Source: Ideonella_A sakaiensis_A
GTDB taxonomy: Bacteria; Pseudomonadota; Gammaproteobacteria; Burkholderiales; Burkholderiaceae_C
DNA: 64,000 nt
Direction: 5' to 3'
Assembly: GCF_048320135.1 (NCBI RefSeq)
Contig: NZ_CP182947.1
Location: 5,022,001 to 5,086,000, forward strand
The notes beneath the pieces were generated by a model. The model did no database searches and was not told where the DNA came from. It saw only the letters and a list, made by a program, of their open reading frames with translations. A program made the translations under genes and the position numbers. Positions 37,273-46,092 of the stretch are shown in pieces (position 1 is the first letter of the stretch; each line of letters opens with the position of its first letter).

Positions 37273-38214
37273 ATGCCAACTGCCTTCTACAGCCATCCGG
37301 ATTGCCGCGGCCACGACATGGGGCGACATCACCCCGAATGCCCGCATCGCCTCGATGCGATCGATGATTTTCTGCTGGCCAGCGGCCTCGATATTGCACT
37401 GGAACGGCGGGAAGCACCGATTGTCGATCTGAAAGACGTCGCGGCGGCGCACGAGAGCGGTTATGTTGCACGTTTGCAGGATCTGCTTGCCCGTGTCGAC
37501 GAGTGCGGCAAGGCCTGTGCGATCGATCCCGATACCGTCGCCGGGCCGGGTACCTGGCAGGCGATCCTGCGCGCCGCAGGCGCCGCCGTTGCAGCCACCG
37601 ATGCGGTGATCGCCGGCGATGCGGAAACCGCGTTCTGCGCCGTCAGGCCGCCTGGCCACCATGCGACGCGGCGCGAGGCGATGGGCTTCTGTTTCTTCAA
37701 CAACGTGTGCATCGCCGCGCGCCGTGCGCTCGACGTGCACGGCCTGCAACGGGTGGCGATCGTCGATTTCGACGTCCATCACGGCAACGGCACCGAGGAC
37801 ATCGTCGCCAACGACGACCGCATGCTGATGGTCAGCATCTTCCAGCACCCGTTGTATCCGGGCAGTGGTGCGACGCCGCTGGGCACCAACATGGTCAATG
37901 TGCCGGTGCCGCCGTATACCGGCGGCAACGAGGTGCGCGAGCTGATCGAGGCGATGTGGATGCCGGCGCTCGAGCGCTTCAAGCCGCAGATGATCTTCGT
38001 TTCGGCCGGCTTCGACGCCCATCGCGAGGACGACCTGGCCCAGCTCGGGCTGGTCGAGGCCGACTATGAATGGATCACGCGGCGCATCGTCGATGTCGCC
38101 GATCGTTTTGCCAACGGGCGGATCGTCTCCTGCCTCGAGGGGGGCTACAACCTCGGCGCGCTGAGCCGCAGCGTTGCCGCGCACCTGCGCGTGCTTGCCA
38201 AGGTCGACGGCTGA
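37273..38214 (+). CDS. histone-deacetylase-family amidohydrolase 1
   Basis: 313-residue zinc deacetylase of the HDAC/acetoin-utilisation/acetylpolyamine amidohydrolase superfamily. The charge-relay pair is His129-His130 (RPPGHHA). Zinc ligands are Asp167 and His169 (DFDVHHGNGT) and Asp248 (SAGFDAH). The C-terminal Gly-rich EGGYN precedes the end. It probably removes an acetyl group from a lysine or polyamine; the substrate is unknown. A related paralogue is encoded at 41537. The ATG fits the family start MPTAFYSHPDC, and the frame is open upstream inside the divergent moxR. Confidence 0.88.
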   Translation: MPTAFYSHPDCRGHDMGRHHPECPHRLDAIDDFLLASGLDIALERREAPIVDLKDVAAAHESGYVARLQDLLARVDECGKACAIDPDTVAGPGTWQAILRAAGAAVAATDAVIAGDAETAFCAVRPPGHHATRREAMGFCFFNNVCIAARRALDVHGLQRVAIVDFDVHHGNGTEDIVANDDRMLMVSIFQHPLYPGSGATPLGTNMVNVPVPPYTGGNEVRELIEAMWMPALERFKPQMIFVSAGFDAHREDDLAQLGLVEADYEWITRRIVDVADRFANGRIVSCLEGGYNLGALSRSVAAHLRVLAKVDG

Positions 38215-38247
38215 CGCCAGCCGGCTGTCGGCATCCGGCCGCGCCGG

Positions 38248-39207
38248 TCAGAAATTGTGGCGCACGCCGACGGCAATACTGGAGAACTTGCCGCCGTACA
38301 GCTGCGCGTCGTCGGTCACCCGCGTGTAGTAGGTGTAGGCCTTGGTGCGCTTGCTGAGGTTGTGGTTGTAGCCGAGCGTCACCTGCCGCGCATCGTCATT
38401 GGCAATCGCGTTGCCCTTGACCTTCTCGGCATAACCCATGTTCAGATGCAGCTCGCCCGGCCCGATCGCATACATCAGCACGCCACGCAGCGCGTTGCGC
38501 CGGGTGTCGGTGCCGAAGCTGTCGTCGTTGCGGATGAAATAGCCGCCGACGCTGAGTGCACCGAACTCGTAGAGCACCCGCAGACCGAGTTCCTTCGGCC
38601 GCGGGCCGCGCACGCCGGCACCGCTTTGCAGATAGCTGATCCCGACGTGCCACGGTCCCTTGTCGTAGTTGCCGGTCAACACCTGGGTGCGGCCGAGCTG
38701 GCTGTTCTCCGACAGGCTGGCCTGCGCATCGATCACCCAGCCGTCGATTTCCGGCGAGGTGTAGGCGATCATGTTGGTTGCACGACCGGGATAGAGATAG
38801 AACGCGTCGGCCGACGAGCCGGTATCGTGGTTGTGCAGGCTGATGTAGTCGGCGGTTGTGTAATAGGCGTTGGTCGCGCCCATATTCCCGAGCCGGGTGC
38901 GGCCGAAACTGCCGCCGATCGCGACCCAGCTCTCGCGGCCCCACATCGCTGTGCCTGACTGCGCGCCGGTGTCGACGTTGAAGCCGTGCTCGATCAGGAA
39001 GCTGGCACTCATTCCGCCGCCAAGGTCCTCGATGCCGCGAAAGCCGACCCGCGAGGCGTTGTCGTTGAGCCGATAAACGGTCTGGTTCGCATTGCGCGTG
39101 CGCTCGACGGTCGCATTGACGCGGCCGTAGGCGGTCACTGCACCCTGCGCAAAAGCGCCGCCGGCCGCCAGTGTCGCGATGGCTGCAAGCAGAAGATGGC
39201 GGTTCAT
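38248..39207 (-). CDS. Gram-negative porin
   Basis: 319-residue general porin of the betaproteobacterial OmpC/Omp32 type. The signal peptide MNRHLLLAAIATLAAGGAFA is followed by the standard mature start QGAVTAYGRVN. Alternating beta strands run through SRVGFRGIEDLGGGMSASF, and the C-terminus ends in an aromatic residue (VGVRHNF), needed for outer-membrane insertion. AGGGAG lies upstream of the ATG. It lies downstream, on the same strand, of an ABC permease and binding protein (134 bp apart). Confidence 0.93.
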   Translation of the reverse strand: MNRHLLLAAIATLAAGGAFAQGAVTAYGRVNATVERTRNANQTVYRLNDNASRVGFRGIEDLGGGMSASFLIEHGFNVDTGAQSGTAMWGRESWVAIGGSFGRTRLGNMGATNAYYTTADYISLHNHDTGSSADAFYLYPGRATNMIAYTSPEIDGWVIDAQASLSENSQLGRTQVLTGNYDKGPWHVGISYLQSGAGVRGPRPKELGLRVLYEFGALSVGGYFIRNDDSFGTDTRRNALRGVLMYAIGPGELHLNMGYAEKVKGNAIANDDARQVTLGYNHNLSKRTKAYTYYTRVTDDAQLYGGKFSSIAVGVRHNF

Positions 39208-39341
39208 GTCGGCTCCCTGGGCGTGCCGCCCGTGTTCGATGCAGCCTGTGCTGCGGTGGAACGGCAAATTCTAGGTAGTTCCACCAAGCTGGCGACAGCC
39301 CCGGCGTCGCCGTTGCTGCGATGCAACAACGGGCGCGCAGT

Positions 39342-40094
39342 TCAGCGGCCGCGCAGGTGGGCCGGGGCTTCGAGCCGCTTCGCCAGCAGCGACAGGCTCA
39401 GCGTCAACACGAGGTACAGCGCCGAGATCGCGAGGTAGGGCTCCCAATAGCGTGAATAGGCGCCGGCGACGGTACGCGCTGCCAGCGCCAGTTCGGCCAG
39501 TCCGATCGCCGAGACCAGCGACGAGTCCTTGATCAACGTGATCCCTTCGTTGACCAGCGCCGGCATCATCCGCCGAAAGGCCTGCGGCAACACGACGAAT
39601 CGCATCGCCTGCGCATGCGTCAGGCCGACGCTGTAGGCGGCCTGTGTCTGGCCGAGGTGGATGCTCTGGATGCCGGCACGGAAGATCTCGGAGATATAGG
39701 CGCCGGCGTTCAGCGTCAGCGCCAGCGCGCCGGAGAAAAATGCGCCATGCGACTGCCGGAAGTCGCGCGCGGCATCGCCGGCGAGCAGCAGCCCGGAATC
39801 GGGATGGATCAGCGCCGGCATCACCGCAAAATGCACCAGCAGGATCTGCACGAACAGCGGCGTGCCGCGGAAGAAGGTCACATAGGCCGTCGCCACCGCG
39901 CGCAACGCGATCAGCAGCGCACGCAGCGGCGCGGACTTCGGCTGCGGCGCATCGCGCGAGCTGCTGATCAGGCCGAACAGCACACCGAGCACCAGGCCGG
40001 CGGCGATCGCGACGATCGTCAGCTTGACCGTCGTCAGCAGGGCGCTTGCGAACAGCGGGCCATAACCCGCCAGGATCTCCCAGCGCAGATCCAT
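39342..40094 (-). CDS. polar amino-acid ABC transporter permease
   Basis: 250-residue inner-membrane permease of the HisMQ/GlnP family with about five spans. The cytosolic EAA loop that contacts the ATPase is recognisable in GQTQAAYSVGLTHAQAMRF, and the FFRGTPLFVQILLVHF segment is characteristic. It starts 18 bp after the binding-protein gene. No ATP-binding subunit is present in the cluster. Confidence 0.9.
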   Translation of the reverse strand: MDLRWEILAGYGPLFASALLTTVKLTIVAIAAGLVLGVLFGLISSSRDAPQPKSAPLRALLIALRAVATAYVTFFRGTPLFVQILLVHFAVMPALIHPDSGLLLAGDAARDFRQSHGAFFSGALALTLNAGAYISEIFRAGIQSIHLGQTQAAYSVGLTHAQAMRFVVLPQAFRRMMPALVNEGITLIKDSSLVSAIGLAELALAARTVAGAYSRYWEPYLAISALYLVLTLSLSLLAKRLEAPAHLRGR

Positions 40095-40112
40095 TGCGCG
40101 GTGGCTCCGGGC

Positions 40113-40988
40113 TTATCTCGACGCCGCCGATGCAGCGGGCGTCGCCGCCTGCGGCGTGCCGAAATACGTCGCATAGATGCGGTCGTAGCTGCCGTCGGCC
40201 CTGATCTCGGCGAGCGCCTTGTTGATCTTCTCGAGCAGTTCGGTATTGCCCTTTTTCACCGCAATGCCGTATTGCTCGCTGGCGAATGCGGCCGGATCGG
40301 CGACCGACTTGAATTTCGCCGCCGCATTGTTGGCGACGTAGTTTTCGACCACGCCGTTGTCGGCAACCACTGCGTCGACGCCGCCGGCTTCGAGTTCCTG
40401 CAGCGCCAGTGGCGTCGACTCGAAGCGCCGGATCGAGGTGCTGGTCTTGCCCTGCAGCTTGCTGACCGCCTCGTCACCGGTGGTGCCGGTCTGCACGCCG
40501 ACCTTCAGCTTCTTCAGATCGGCAAATTTCGAGATTTTCGAATCGGCCTTCACCGCAATCAGCTGCTGCGCATTGAAATAAGGATCCGAGAAATCCATCG
40601 ACTGCCTGCGCTCGTCGGTGATCGTGATCGCCGAGACGAGCAGGTCGCGGTCGCCCTGGTCGAGCGTCGTGAAGATGCCTTCCCACGGCGTATTGACGAA
40701 TTTCACCTGCAGCCCGGCCTTGTCGGCGATCGCACGGACGATGTCGATGTCGAAGCCGACGATTTCGCCGCTCTGGTTCTGCGACTCGAATGGCGCATAG
40801 GCCGCATCGGTGCCGACGACCAGCACCCGGGCAGGTTCAGCAGGCGGTGCCGTCGTCGCCGTGGTGGCGGCAGCGGGGGCGGTCGATTCGGATGGCGGTG
40901 CATCCTTCTTGCCGCAGGCGCCGAGCAGCATTCCGGCCACCAGGACGGCGGCGGTCTGCAGAAAGCGGCGGGTGGTCAAAACGCGCAT
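40113..40988 (-). CDS. amino-acid ABC transporter substrate-binding lipoprotein
   Basis: 291-residue periplasmic binding protein of the SBP_bac_3 family. A lipoprotein signal ends in LLGAC, followed by a Ser/Ala/Thr/Pro linker. The ligand-binding core starts VLVVGTDAAYAPFESQN and contains GFDIDIVRAIADKAGL and KVGVQTGTTGDEAV, typical of polar amino-acid binders. The ATG at 40988 was chosen over one 9 codons upstream because it gives a compact signal. It is the first gene of the transporter pair. Confidence 0.9.
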   Translation of the reverse strand: MRVLTTRRFLQTAAVLVAGMLLGACGKKDAPPSESTAPAAATTATTAPPAEPARVLVVGTDAAYAPFESQNQSGEIVGFDIDIVRAIADKAGLQVKFVNTPWEGIFTTLDQGDRDLLVSAITITDERRQSMDFSDPYFNAQQLIAVKADSKISKFADLKKLKVGVQTGTTGDEAVSKLQGKTSTSIRRFESTPLALQELEAGGVDAVVADNGVVENYVANNAAAKFKSVADPAAFASEQYGIAVKKGNTELLEKINKALAEIRADGSYDRIYATYFGTPQAATPAASAASR

Positions 40989-41143
40989 GGCAGCTCCCTC
41001 GAGTCGTGACCGCATCGAGCGGTCGCGTGGTGTATCGAAGAAGTGTACGCGGCGCTTGCCGCGATGCCGTGTATCGACGAGGGCGCCGTTGGCGCCAGCC
41101 CGTCCAGTACTCGAAGCCGGTCACCCGGCCCCGAAGCCGAAGC

Positions 41144-41392
41144 TCAAAGGCCGATGCGGGCTGCGCGCTGGCGCAGCTCGGCAGCGCGTGCCGGATCGGT
41201 GCTTTCGATCGTCGCCGCGGCGCGGTGCAGTGCTGCCATGCGCTCGACATCGGCAAGAATGCGGCGCGGGGTGAAAATGACGCGCAGGAAAGCCGACACT
41301 TCGGTGGCAAAAACTTGCCAGGCCCGCTGTGCGAGACCGCTCTCGCCGAGAATCGTCGTTGATTGCTGCTTGTTGATCGTGATCGTGGTCAT
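41144..41392 (-). CDS. small hypothetical protein
   Basis: 82-residue soluble protein, unrecognised. The first 15 residues are Thr/Ile/Gln-rich. A middle helix (AWQVFATEVSAFLRVIFTPRR) could be membrane-associated, and the C-terminal half is an Ala/Arg/Glu helix. The start is the ATG at 41392. The 144-bp region to the divergent deacetylase gene is AT-richer than its surroundings and holds an inverted repeat TTCTG-N6-CAGAA at 41407-41422. Confidence 0.6.
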   Translation of the reverse strand: MTTITINKQQSTTILGESGLAQRAWQVFATEVSAFLRVIFTPRRILADVERMAALHRAAATIESTDPARAAELRQRAARIGL

Positions 41393-41536
41393 CTGTCTGG
41401 TATCCGTTCTGTAACTTCAGAAGCGAGTCTAAGGGTTTTCCCGGTAATAGGGAATACCCTGATCCCGGGTGAGGTCGCAGACGTCGCGTGATGACAACGG
41501 TTGCCCAGCGCCAACCCGCACCTGAAAGGACTATCC

Positions 41537-42469
41537 ATGGCCACACTGATCTACACCCACGCCGCCTGCCTGGACCACCAACCGGGCCCAGGCCATCCGG
41601 AGGCGCCGGCCCGCCTGAGCGCGGTGCTGCAGGCGCTGCAGGCGGCTCCGTTTGCCGACCTGCAGTGGCGCGATGCGCCGCTCGGTACCACCGACCAGGT
41701 CGGCTTGATCCACACGCCGGCCTATATCGACGAGGTTGCGTCGCGCGCACCGGCCCACGGCCATGCGATGCTCGACGGCGGTGACACGGTCATGTCGCCG
41801 GGCACCTGGGAAGCGGTGATGCGTTGTGTCGGCGCCGCCTGCGCCGCAGTCGATGCCGTCGTGGCCGGCGAGGTCGACAATGTGTTCTGCGCGACGCGCC
41901 CGTGCGGCCACCATGCAGAAGCCGATCAGGCGATGGGTTTTTGCGTCTTCAACCAGGCGGCGATTGCCGCGGTGCATGCGCAGCGCGCCCATGGTTTGCA
42001 GCGGGTTGCGGTGGTCGACTTCGACGTTCACCACGGCAATGGCACGCAGAACTCGTTTTATGACAAGCCTGACCTGTTCTACGGTTCCTGCCACCAGGCG
42101 CCGTTCTACCCAGGCACCGGCTCGCGTCAGGAGTCGGGTGTGGCCGGCAACATCGTCAATATCCCGCTGGCGCGCGGCTGCAATTCGCAGACATTCCGCG
42201 ATCGGATGGCTTCAGAACTGTTGCCGGCGCTGCGCAACTTCGGCCCGGAATTGCTGATCATCTCGGCCGGCTTCGACGCGCACCACCTTGATCCGCTCGG
42301 AGGCCTGAATTTCACCGACGACGATTACCACTGGATCACCAGCGAGCTGATGGCGGTGGCCGATGAAAAATCATCTGGCCGTGTCGTCTCGGTACTGGAA
42401 GGCGGCTACAGCCTGGAAGGCCTGGCCAGCGGATCCGCCGCCCACGTCAATGCGCTGATGCGGCGCTGA
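41537..42469 (+). CDS. histone-deacetylase-family amidohydrolase 2
   Basis: 310-residue zinc amidohydrolase with the complete HDAC signature: His125-His126 (RPCGHHAEAD), Asp163 and His165 (DFDVHHGNGT), Asp247 (SAGFDAHH) and the terminal EGGYS. The loop QAPFYPGTGSRQES resembles acetylpolyamine/HDAH-type enzymes of betaproteobacteria. AAAGGA lies 6 nt before the ATG. It shares gene length and motif order with the protein at 37273 but differs in the rim loops, so a different substrate is likely. Confidence 0.88.
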   Translation: MATLIYTHAACLDHQPGPGHPEAPARLSAVLQALQAAPFADLQWRDAPLGTTDQVGLIHTPAYIDEVASRAPAHGHAMLDGGDTVMSPGTWEAVMRCVGAACAAVDAVVAGEVDNVFCATRPCGHHAEADQAMGFCVFNQAAIAAVHAQRAHGLQRVAVVDFDVHHGNGTQNSFYDKPDLFYGSCHQAPFYPGTGSRQESGVAGNIVNIPLARGCNSQTFRDRMASELLPALRNFGPELLIISAGFDAHHLDPLGGLNFTDDDYHWITSELMAVADEKSSGRVVSVLEGGYSLEGLASGSAAHVNALMRR

Positions 42470-42622
42470 CGGAGTGAGAGAGACCGGCCCTCCGCGACCC
42501 ATAAGCGATCATGGATGGTTGTGCGAAAAAAGTTTCACTATCGGTTATCGAACCAGAAACCTACAGTGCATCCAAGACGGCGCAACCTGTGCCGTCCACA
42601 CCCTCTGACAAGGAGTGCAAGG

Positions 42623-42955
42623 ATGACGACTTCGGTTTCTTCGCCCGCCACCGCCACGTTCTGCGACCGCGATCGCCACGCGTTCAACGCCAGCTTCCAT
42701 GACCTTGGCCTGGTCTGGTACTGGGACATCGATACCTTCGAGGAACTGCAGGCGCCGGGCCGCGATGCCGCGGCGATGGTGCGGGCCTACCTGACCACCG
42801 CCCAGGCGCACCTGCTGAAGGCCTACGACGTCGAATTCCTGGTCGACCGGATCGTCGCGCGGATGAAGGAAATCCGCGCCAGCGGCGCCGCCCGTGCGCC
42901 GCATGCAACGGCCTTCGAGCGGCCGGCGTCGTGCCGGGGCGTGATCGGCTTCTGA
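42623..42955 (+). CDS. conserved small hypothetical protein
   Basis: 110-residue soluble protein without a recognised family. Residues 15-45 contain FNASFHDLGLVWYWDIDTFEEL. A helical part AMVRAYLTTAQAHLLKAYDVEFLVDRIVARM follows, and the tail ends SCRGVIGF. AAGGAG is 7 nt before the ATG. The 153-bp leader contains a possible hairpin GACGGC/GCCGTC. It lies on the same strand between the second deacetylase and the DUF455 gene. Confidence 0.7.
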   Translation: MTTSVSSPATATFCDRDRHAFNASFHDLGLVWYWDIDTFEELQAPGRDAAAMVRAYLTTAQAHLLKAYDVEFLVDRIVARMKEIRASGAARAPHATAFERPASCRGVIGF

Positions 42956-43009
42956 CCTGCTCGACGCCGACCCGGGCCGGCGGGCGAGGGTCGCTACCAT
43001 CGGGGGAAC

Positions 43010-43795
43010 ATGACAAGCCTCCGAACGCAAGCGATCGACGCCCTCGTCTGCAGCGACCCCGACCGCAAGGCGGCGCTGGCGCGCCGTCTTGATCCGGCAG
43101 CCGCGCTGATCGGTCCGGATGAACAACTGGCCGAACCGGCCGGCATACCGGGCCGGCCGCAGCGGCCACAATTGGTGCCGCACACCGCACTGAAGCAGCG
43201 TTCGATGGCCACCGTCGAGGGCCGTGCGGCGTTGATCCACGCGCTGGCGCACATCGAGCTGAATGCGATCGACCTGGCGCTCGATTTGTGCTGGCGTTTT
43301 GCCGGCCTGCCGGACGCGTTCTACCGCGACTGGGCCGGCGTCGCCCGCGAGGAGGCCCTGCATTTCGAACTGCTGCGCGATCACCTGCACGGGATGGGAT
43401 TTGCGTATGGAGATTTTCCGGCTCACGGTGCCTTGTGGCAGATGGCCGAGAAAACCCGCGGCGACCTGCTGGCGCGCATTGCACTGGTGCCGCGCACGCT
43501 CGAGGCGCGTGGTCTCGACGCCTCGCCACCGATCCGCGCGAAACTGGTCGGCGCCGGTGACCTGCGCGGCGGCGAAATCCTCGACATCATCCTGCGCGAC
43601 GAAATCGGCCATGTCGCGATCGGCAATCGCTGGTACCGCCGGCTCTGCGCCGAACGCGGGCTCGACCCGGTGGCGACCTATGCCGAACTGGCGCGGCAAT
43701 TCCAGGCGCCGCGGCCGCGCGGGCCATTCAACCTGGAGGCGCGGCGCGCGGCCGGTTTCGAGCAATCCGAACTCGACGCGCTCGGTGCGATCTGA
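43010..43795 (+). CDS. DUF455 ferritin-like protein
   Basis: 261-residue protein of the DUF455 family, a ferritin-like four-helix fold distantly related to MiaE. Carboxylate/His metal-ligand motifs are visible at LIHALAHIELNAIDLALD, VAREEALHFELLRDHL and LRDEIGHVAIGNRW, which fit a di-iron site. The reaction is unknown. It lies 54 bp after the small gene at 42623 and upstream of the gamma-carbonic-anhydrase gene. Confidence 0.85.
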   Translation: MTSLRTQAIDALVCSDPDRKAALARRLDPAAALIGPDEQLAEPAGIPGRPQRPQLVPHTALKQRSMATVEGRAALIHALAHIELNAIDLALDLCWRFAGLPDAFYRDWAGVAREEALHFELLRDHLHGMGFAYGDFPAHGALWQMAEKTRGDLLARIALVPRTLEARGLDASPPIRAKLVGAGDLRGGEILDIILRDEIGHVAIGNRWYRRLCAERGLDPVATYAELARQFQAPRPRGPFNLEARRAAGFEQSELDALGAI

Positions 43796-43921
43796 AGTCG
43801 CGACTGCCACCGTCGGGATGAAGGCCGTCCGCCGGTCGGCCCATTTGGCCGCCGCACCAGCAAGCAGGCCGTTCTCCCTAGAATCGTCGTTTTTCCTCGC
43901 CCGGGCGGCTTGCCGTTTGCC

Positions 43922-44455
43922 ATGTCCCTATTCCAGATCGATGAGCACGTTCCGCAGCTCGACCCGTCTGCATGGGTCGCCGACAGTGCGGCGGTGATCG
44001 GCAATGTCCATCTGGCCGCAAACAGCAGCATCTGGTTCAACGCGGTGCTGCGCGGCGATACCGAGCGGATGACGATCGGCAAGGGCAGCAATGTGCAGGA
44101 CGGCAGCGTGCTGCACGCGGACCCGGGCTTTCCGCTGACCCTTGGTGACAACGTCACCGTCGGCCACCTGGTGATGCTGCATGGCTGCACGGTCGGCGAC
44201 GGCTCGCTGATCGGCATGCAGGCGGTGGTGCTGAACGGCGCCCGGATCGGCCGCAACTGCCTGGTTGGCGCCGGCGCACTGGTCACCGAAGGCAAGGAAT
44301 TTCCCGATGGCTCGCTGATCGTCGGCAGCCCGGCGCGGGCGGTGCGCCAGCTGAACGCCGAGCAGCTTGCGATGCTGAGCCACGCAGCCCATCACTATGT
44401 CGACAACGCGCAGCGCTACCGGCGCGGCATGAAAAAACTGCCCGATCCCGCATGA
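43922..44455 (+). CDS. gamma-carbonic anhydrase family protein
   Basis: 177-residue left-handed beta-helix protein of the YrdA/CaiE type. Hexapeptide repeats run from about 18 to 150, with the metal-site segments DGSVLHAD, VTVGHLVMLHGC and the Gln-containing IGMQAVVLNGA. Whether it is active as a carbonic anhydrase is uncertain for this subfamily. The ATG at 43922 was preferred to an upstream TTG. It overlaps hslO (ATGA). Confidence 0.88.
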   Translation: MSLFQIDEHVPQLDPSAWVADSAAVIGNVHLAANSSIWFNAVLRGDTERMTIGKGSNVQDGSVLHADPGFPLTLGDNVTVGHLVMLHGCTVGDGSLIGMQAVVLNGARIGRNCLVGAGALVTEGKEFPDGSLIVGSPARAVRQLNAEQLAMLSHAAHHYVDNAQRYRRGMKKLPDPA

Positions 44456-45423
44456 GCGAAGTACACAAATTCCTGTTCGAAGGCCTGCCGGTGCGCGGCA
44501 TGGTGGTTCGCCTGACCGATGCCTGGCGCGAGGTGTTGCAGCGCCGCCAGCAGGGCGGCGACCCGTGGCCACAGCCGGTGCGCACGCTGATGGGCGAGAT
44601 GGCCGCGGCCGGCGCGCTGATGCAGTCGAACATCAAGTTCGACGGTGCGCTGGTGCTGCAGATCCACGGCGACGGCCCGGTCAAGCTGGCGGTGGCCGAA
44701 GTGCAATCGGACCTCGCATTTCGCGTCACCGCGCAACTCGACGGCCCGGTTGCCGACGGCGACGGCATCGAGGCGATGCTCAATGTCAACGGGCGCGGGC
44801 GTTGCGCGATCACGCTCGATCCAAAAAACCGCCAGCCCGGCCAGCAGCCCTATCAGGGGGTCGTGCCGCTGTATGGCGACCAGCGCGAGCCGCTGCAGCG
44901 CTTGAGCGAGGTGCTCGAGCACTACATGCTGCAGTCCGAGCAGCTCGATACCAAGCTGGTGTTGGCCGCCAACGACGAGGTTGCCGCCGGCTTGCTGATC
45001 CAGCGCCTGCCGGTTGAAGGTGTCGGCAACCTGGGCGGTGAACGCAACGAGGACCAGATCGGCGAAAGCGAGGATTTCGACCGCATCGCGATGCTGGCCG
45101 CCACCTTGTCGGCCGATGAATTGCTGAGCCTCGACGTCGACACGCTGCTGCGACGGCTGTTCTGGGAAGAAAACCTGCGCCGTTTCGAGCCGATGCGCGG
45201 CGAGCTCGGCCCGCGTTTTGTCTGCAGCTGTTCGCGCGAGCGGGTTGCGCAGATGCTGAACAGCCTCGGCCGCGAAGAGGTCGAGAGCGTCGTTGCCGAA
45301 CGCGGCGAGGTCGAGGTCGGCTGCGAGTTCTGCGGCATCAAATACCACTTCGATGCGGTCGACGTCGGTGAACTGTTTGCGCCCCTGGCCGCCCAGGCGC
45401 CAGGGTCGGCGAGCATCAACTGA
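44452..45423 (+). CDS. hslO: redox-activated chaperone Hsp33
   Basis: 323-residue Hsp33, a holdase switched on by oxidation. The N-terminal substrate domain contains GEMAAAGALMQSNIKFDGAL. The C-terminal redox switch has the four zinc cysteines Cys258-x-Cys260 (FVCSCS) and Cys291-x-x-Cys294 (GCEFC). It is translationally coupled to the preceding gene by a 4-nt overlap. It converges with the NadR-like gene, 9 bp away. Confidence 0.95.
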   Translation: MSEVHKFLFEGLPVRGMVVRLTDAWREVLQRRQQGGDPWPQPVRTLMGEMAAAGALMQSNIKFDGALVLQIHGDGPVKLAVAEVQSDLAFRVTAQLDGPVADGDGIEAMLNVNGRGRCAITLDPKNRQPGQQPYQGVVPLYGDQREPLQRLSEVLEHYMLQSEQLDTKLVLAANDEVAAGLLIQRLPVEGVGNLGGERNEDQIGESEDFDRIAMLAATLSADELLSLDVDTLLRRLFWEENLRRFEPMRGELGPRFVCSCSRERVAQMLNSLGREEVESVVAERGEVEVGCEFCGIKYHFDAVDVGELFAPLAAQAPGSASIN

Positions 45424-45432
45424 GCAGGCTCG

Positions 45433-46092
45433 TCAGCCTGCGTCGCCGCGCGCGCGCAGCAGCCAGTGCCGCTCGCAACCGGCATCGCCGCAGCGATCGC
45501 AGACCCACTGCCAACGCGGCTGCGCGGTGTCCTCATCGCTGCGCTGGCGCAGCGTCCAGGCGCGTCTGACGGCCGCCAGTGCGGCATCGATGCGTTGCTG
45601 GCCACTGCCGGCAACAATCGAATAGGCGACGCCGGTGCGCTGCAGCGCGCCGCGCAGCAGCCGGTCGACCGGCTCGCGCACATGCGGCCCGTCGCGCTGC
45701 AGGCCATCGGCGATCCACGGCAGGTCGAGCGCGGTCAGCAGTGTCAGGTCGCAGCGGGCCTGCGCCGCCTCTGCGCTGGCATACAACGATGTATCGCCGA
45801 AAACCAGTTCGCTGTAGACGGCGATCATCAGCGCCGTCGTATCGGCAATGACGATGTCGTGGCCGGCCGCCGCGGCGTCGGCAATGCGATTCGTCTGCGT
45901 CTGTGCGATCAACGCCTGCTCGTCGATGCGCGGCGTGCGGCGATGCTGATCGCAGAATTCGCGCAGCGTTTCGCCGACGACGGCGACCCGCAGGCCGTCG
46001 GCAATCAGCTGCTGCTGCAATGCCGCCGCCAGCGTCGATTTGCCGGTGCTTTCGGCACCGACCAGCGCGACGACCATCGCCGCTTCAGGCAA
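45433..46092 (-). CDS. NadR-like AAA ATPase (ribosylnicotinamide kinase type)
   Basis: 219-residue P-loop protein of the AAA_28/NadR kinase type. Walker A is VGAESTGKSTLAA near residues 11-23, followed by GETLREFCDQHRRTPRI and IVIADTTALM. It is encoded with pnuC (8-bp overlap), so phosphorylation of imported nicotinamide riboside is the likely role. The tail carries a cysteine cluster VCDRCGDAGCERH that could bind a metal and is not a usual part of NadR kinases. An ATG at 46077 is an alternative start. Confidence 0.82.
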   Translation of the reverse strand: MPEAAMVVALVGAESTGKSTLAAALQQQLIADGLRVAVVGETLREFCDQHRRTPRIDEQALIAQTQTNRIADAAAAGHDIVIADTTALMIAVYSELVFGDTSLYASAEAAQARCDLTLLTALDLPWIADGLQRDGPHVREPVDRLLRGALQRTGVAYSIVAGSGQQRIDAALAAVRRAWTLRQRSDEDTAQPRWQWVCDRCGDAGCERHWLLRARGDAG

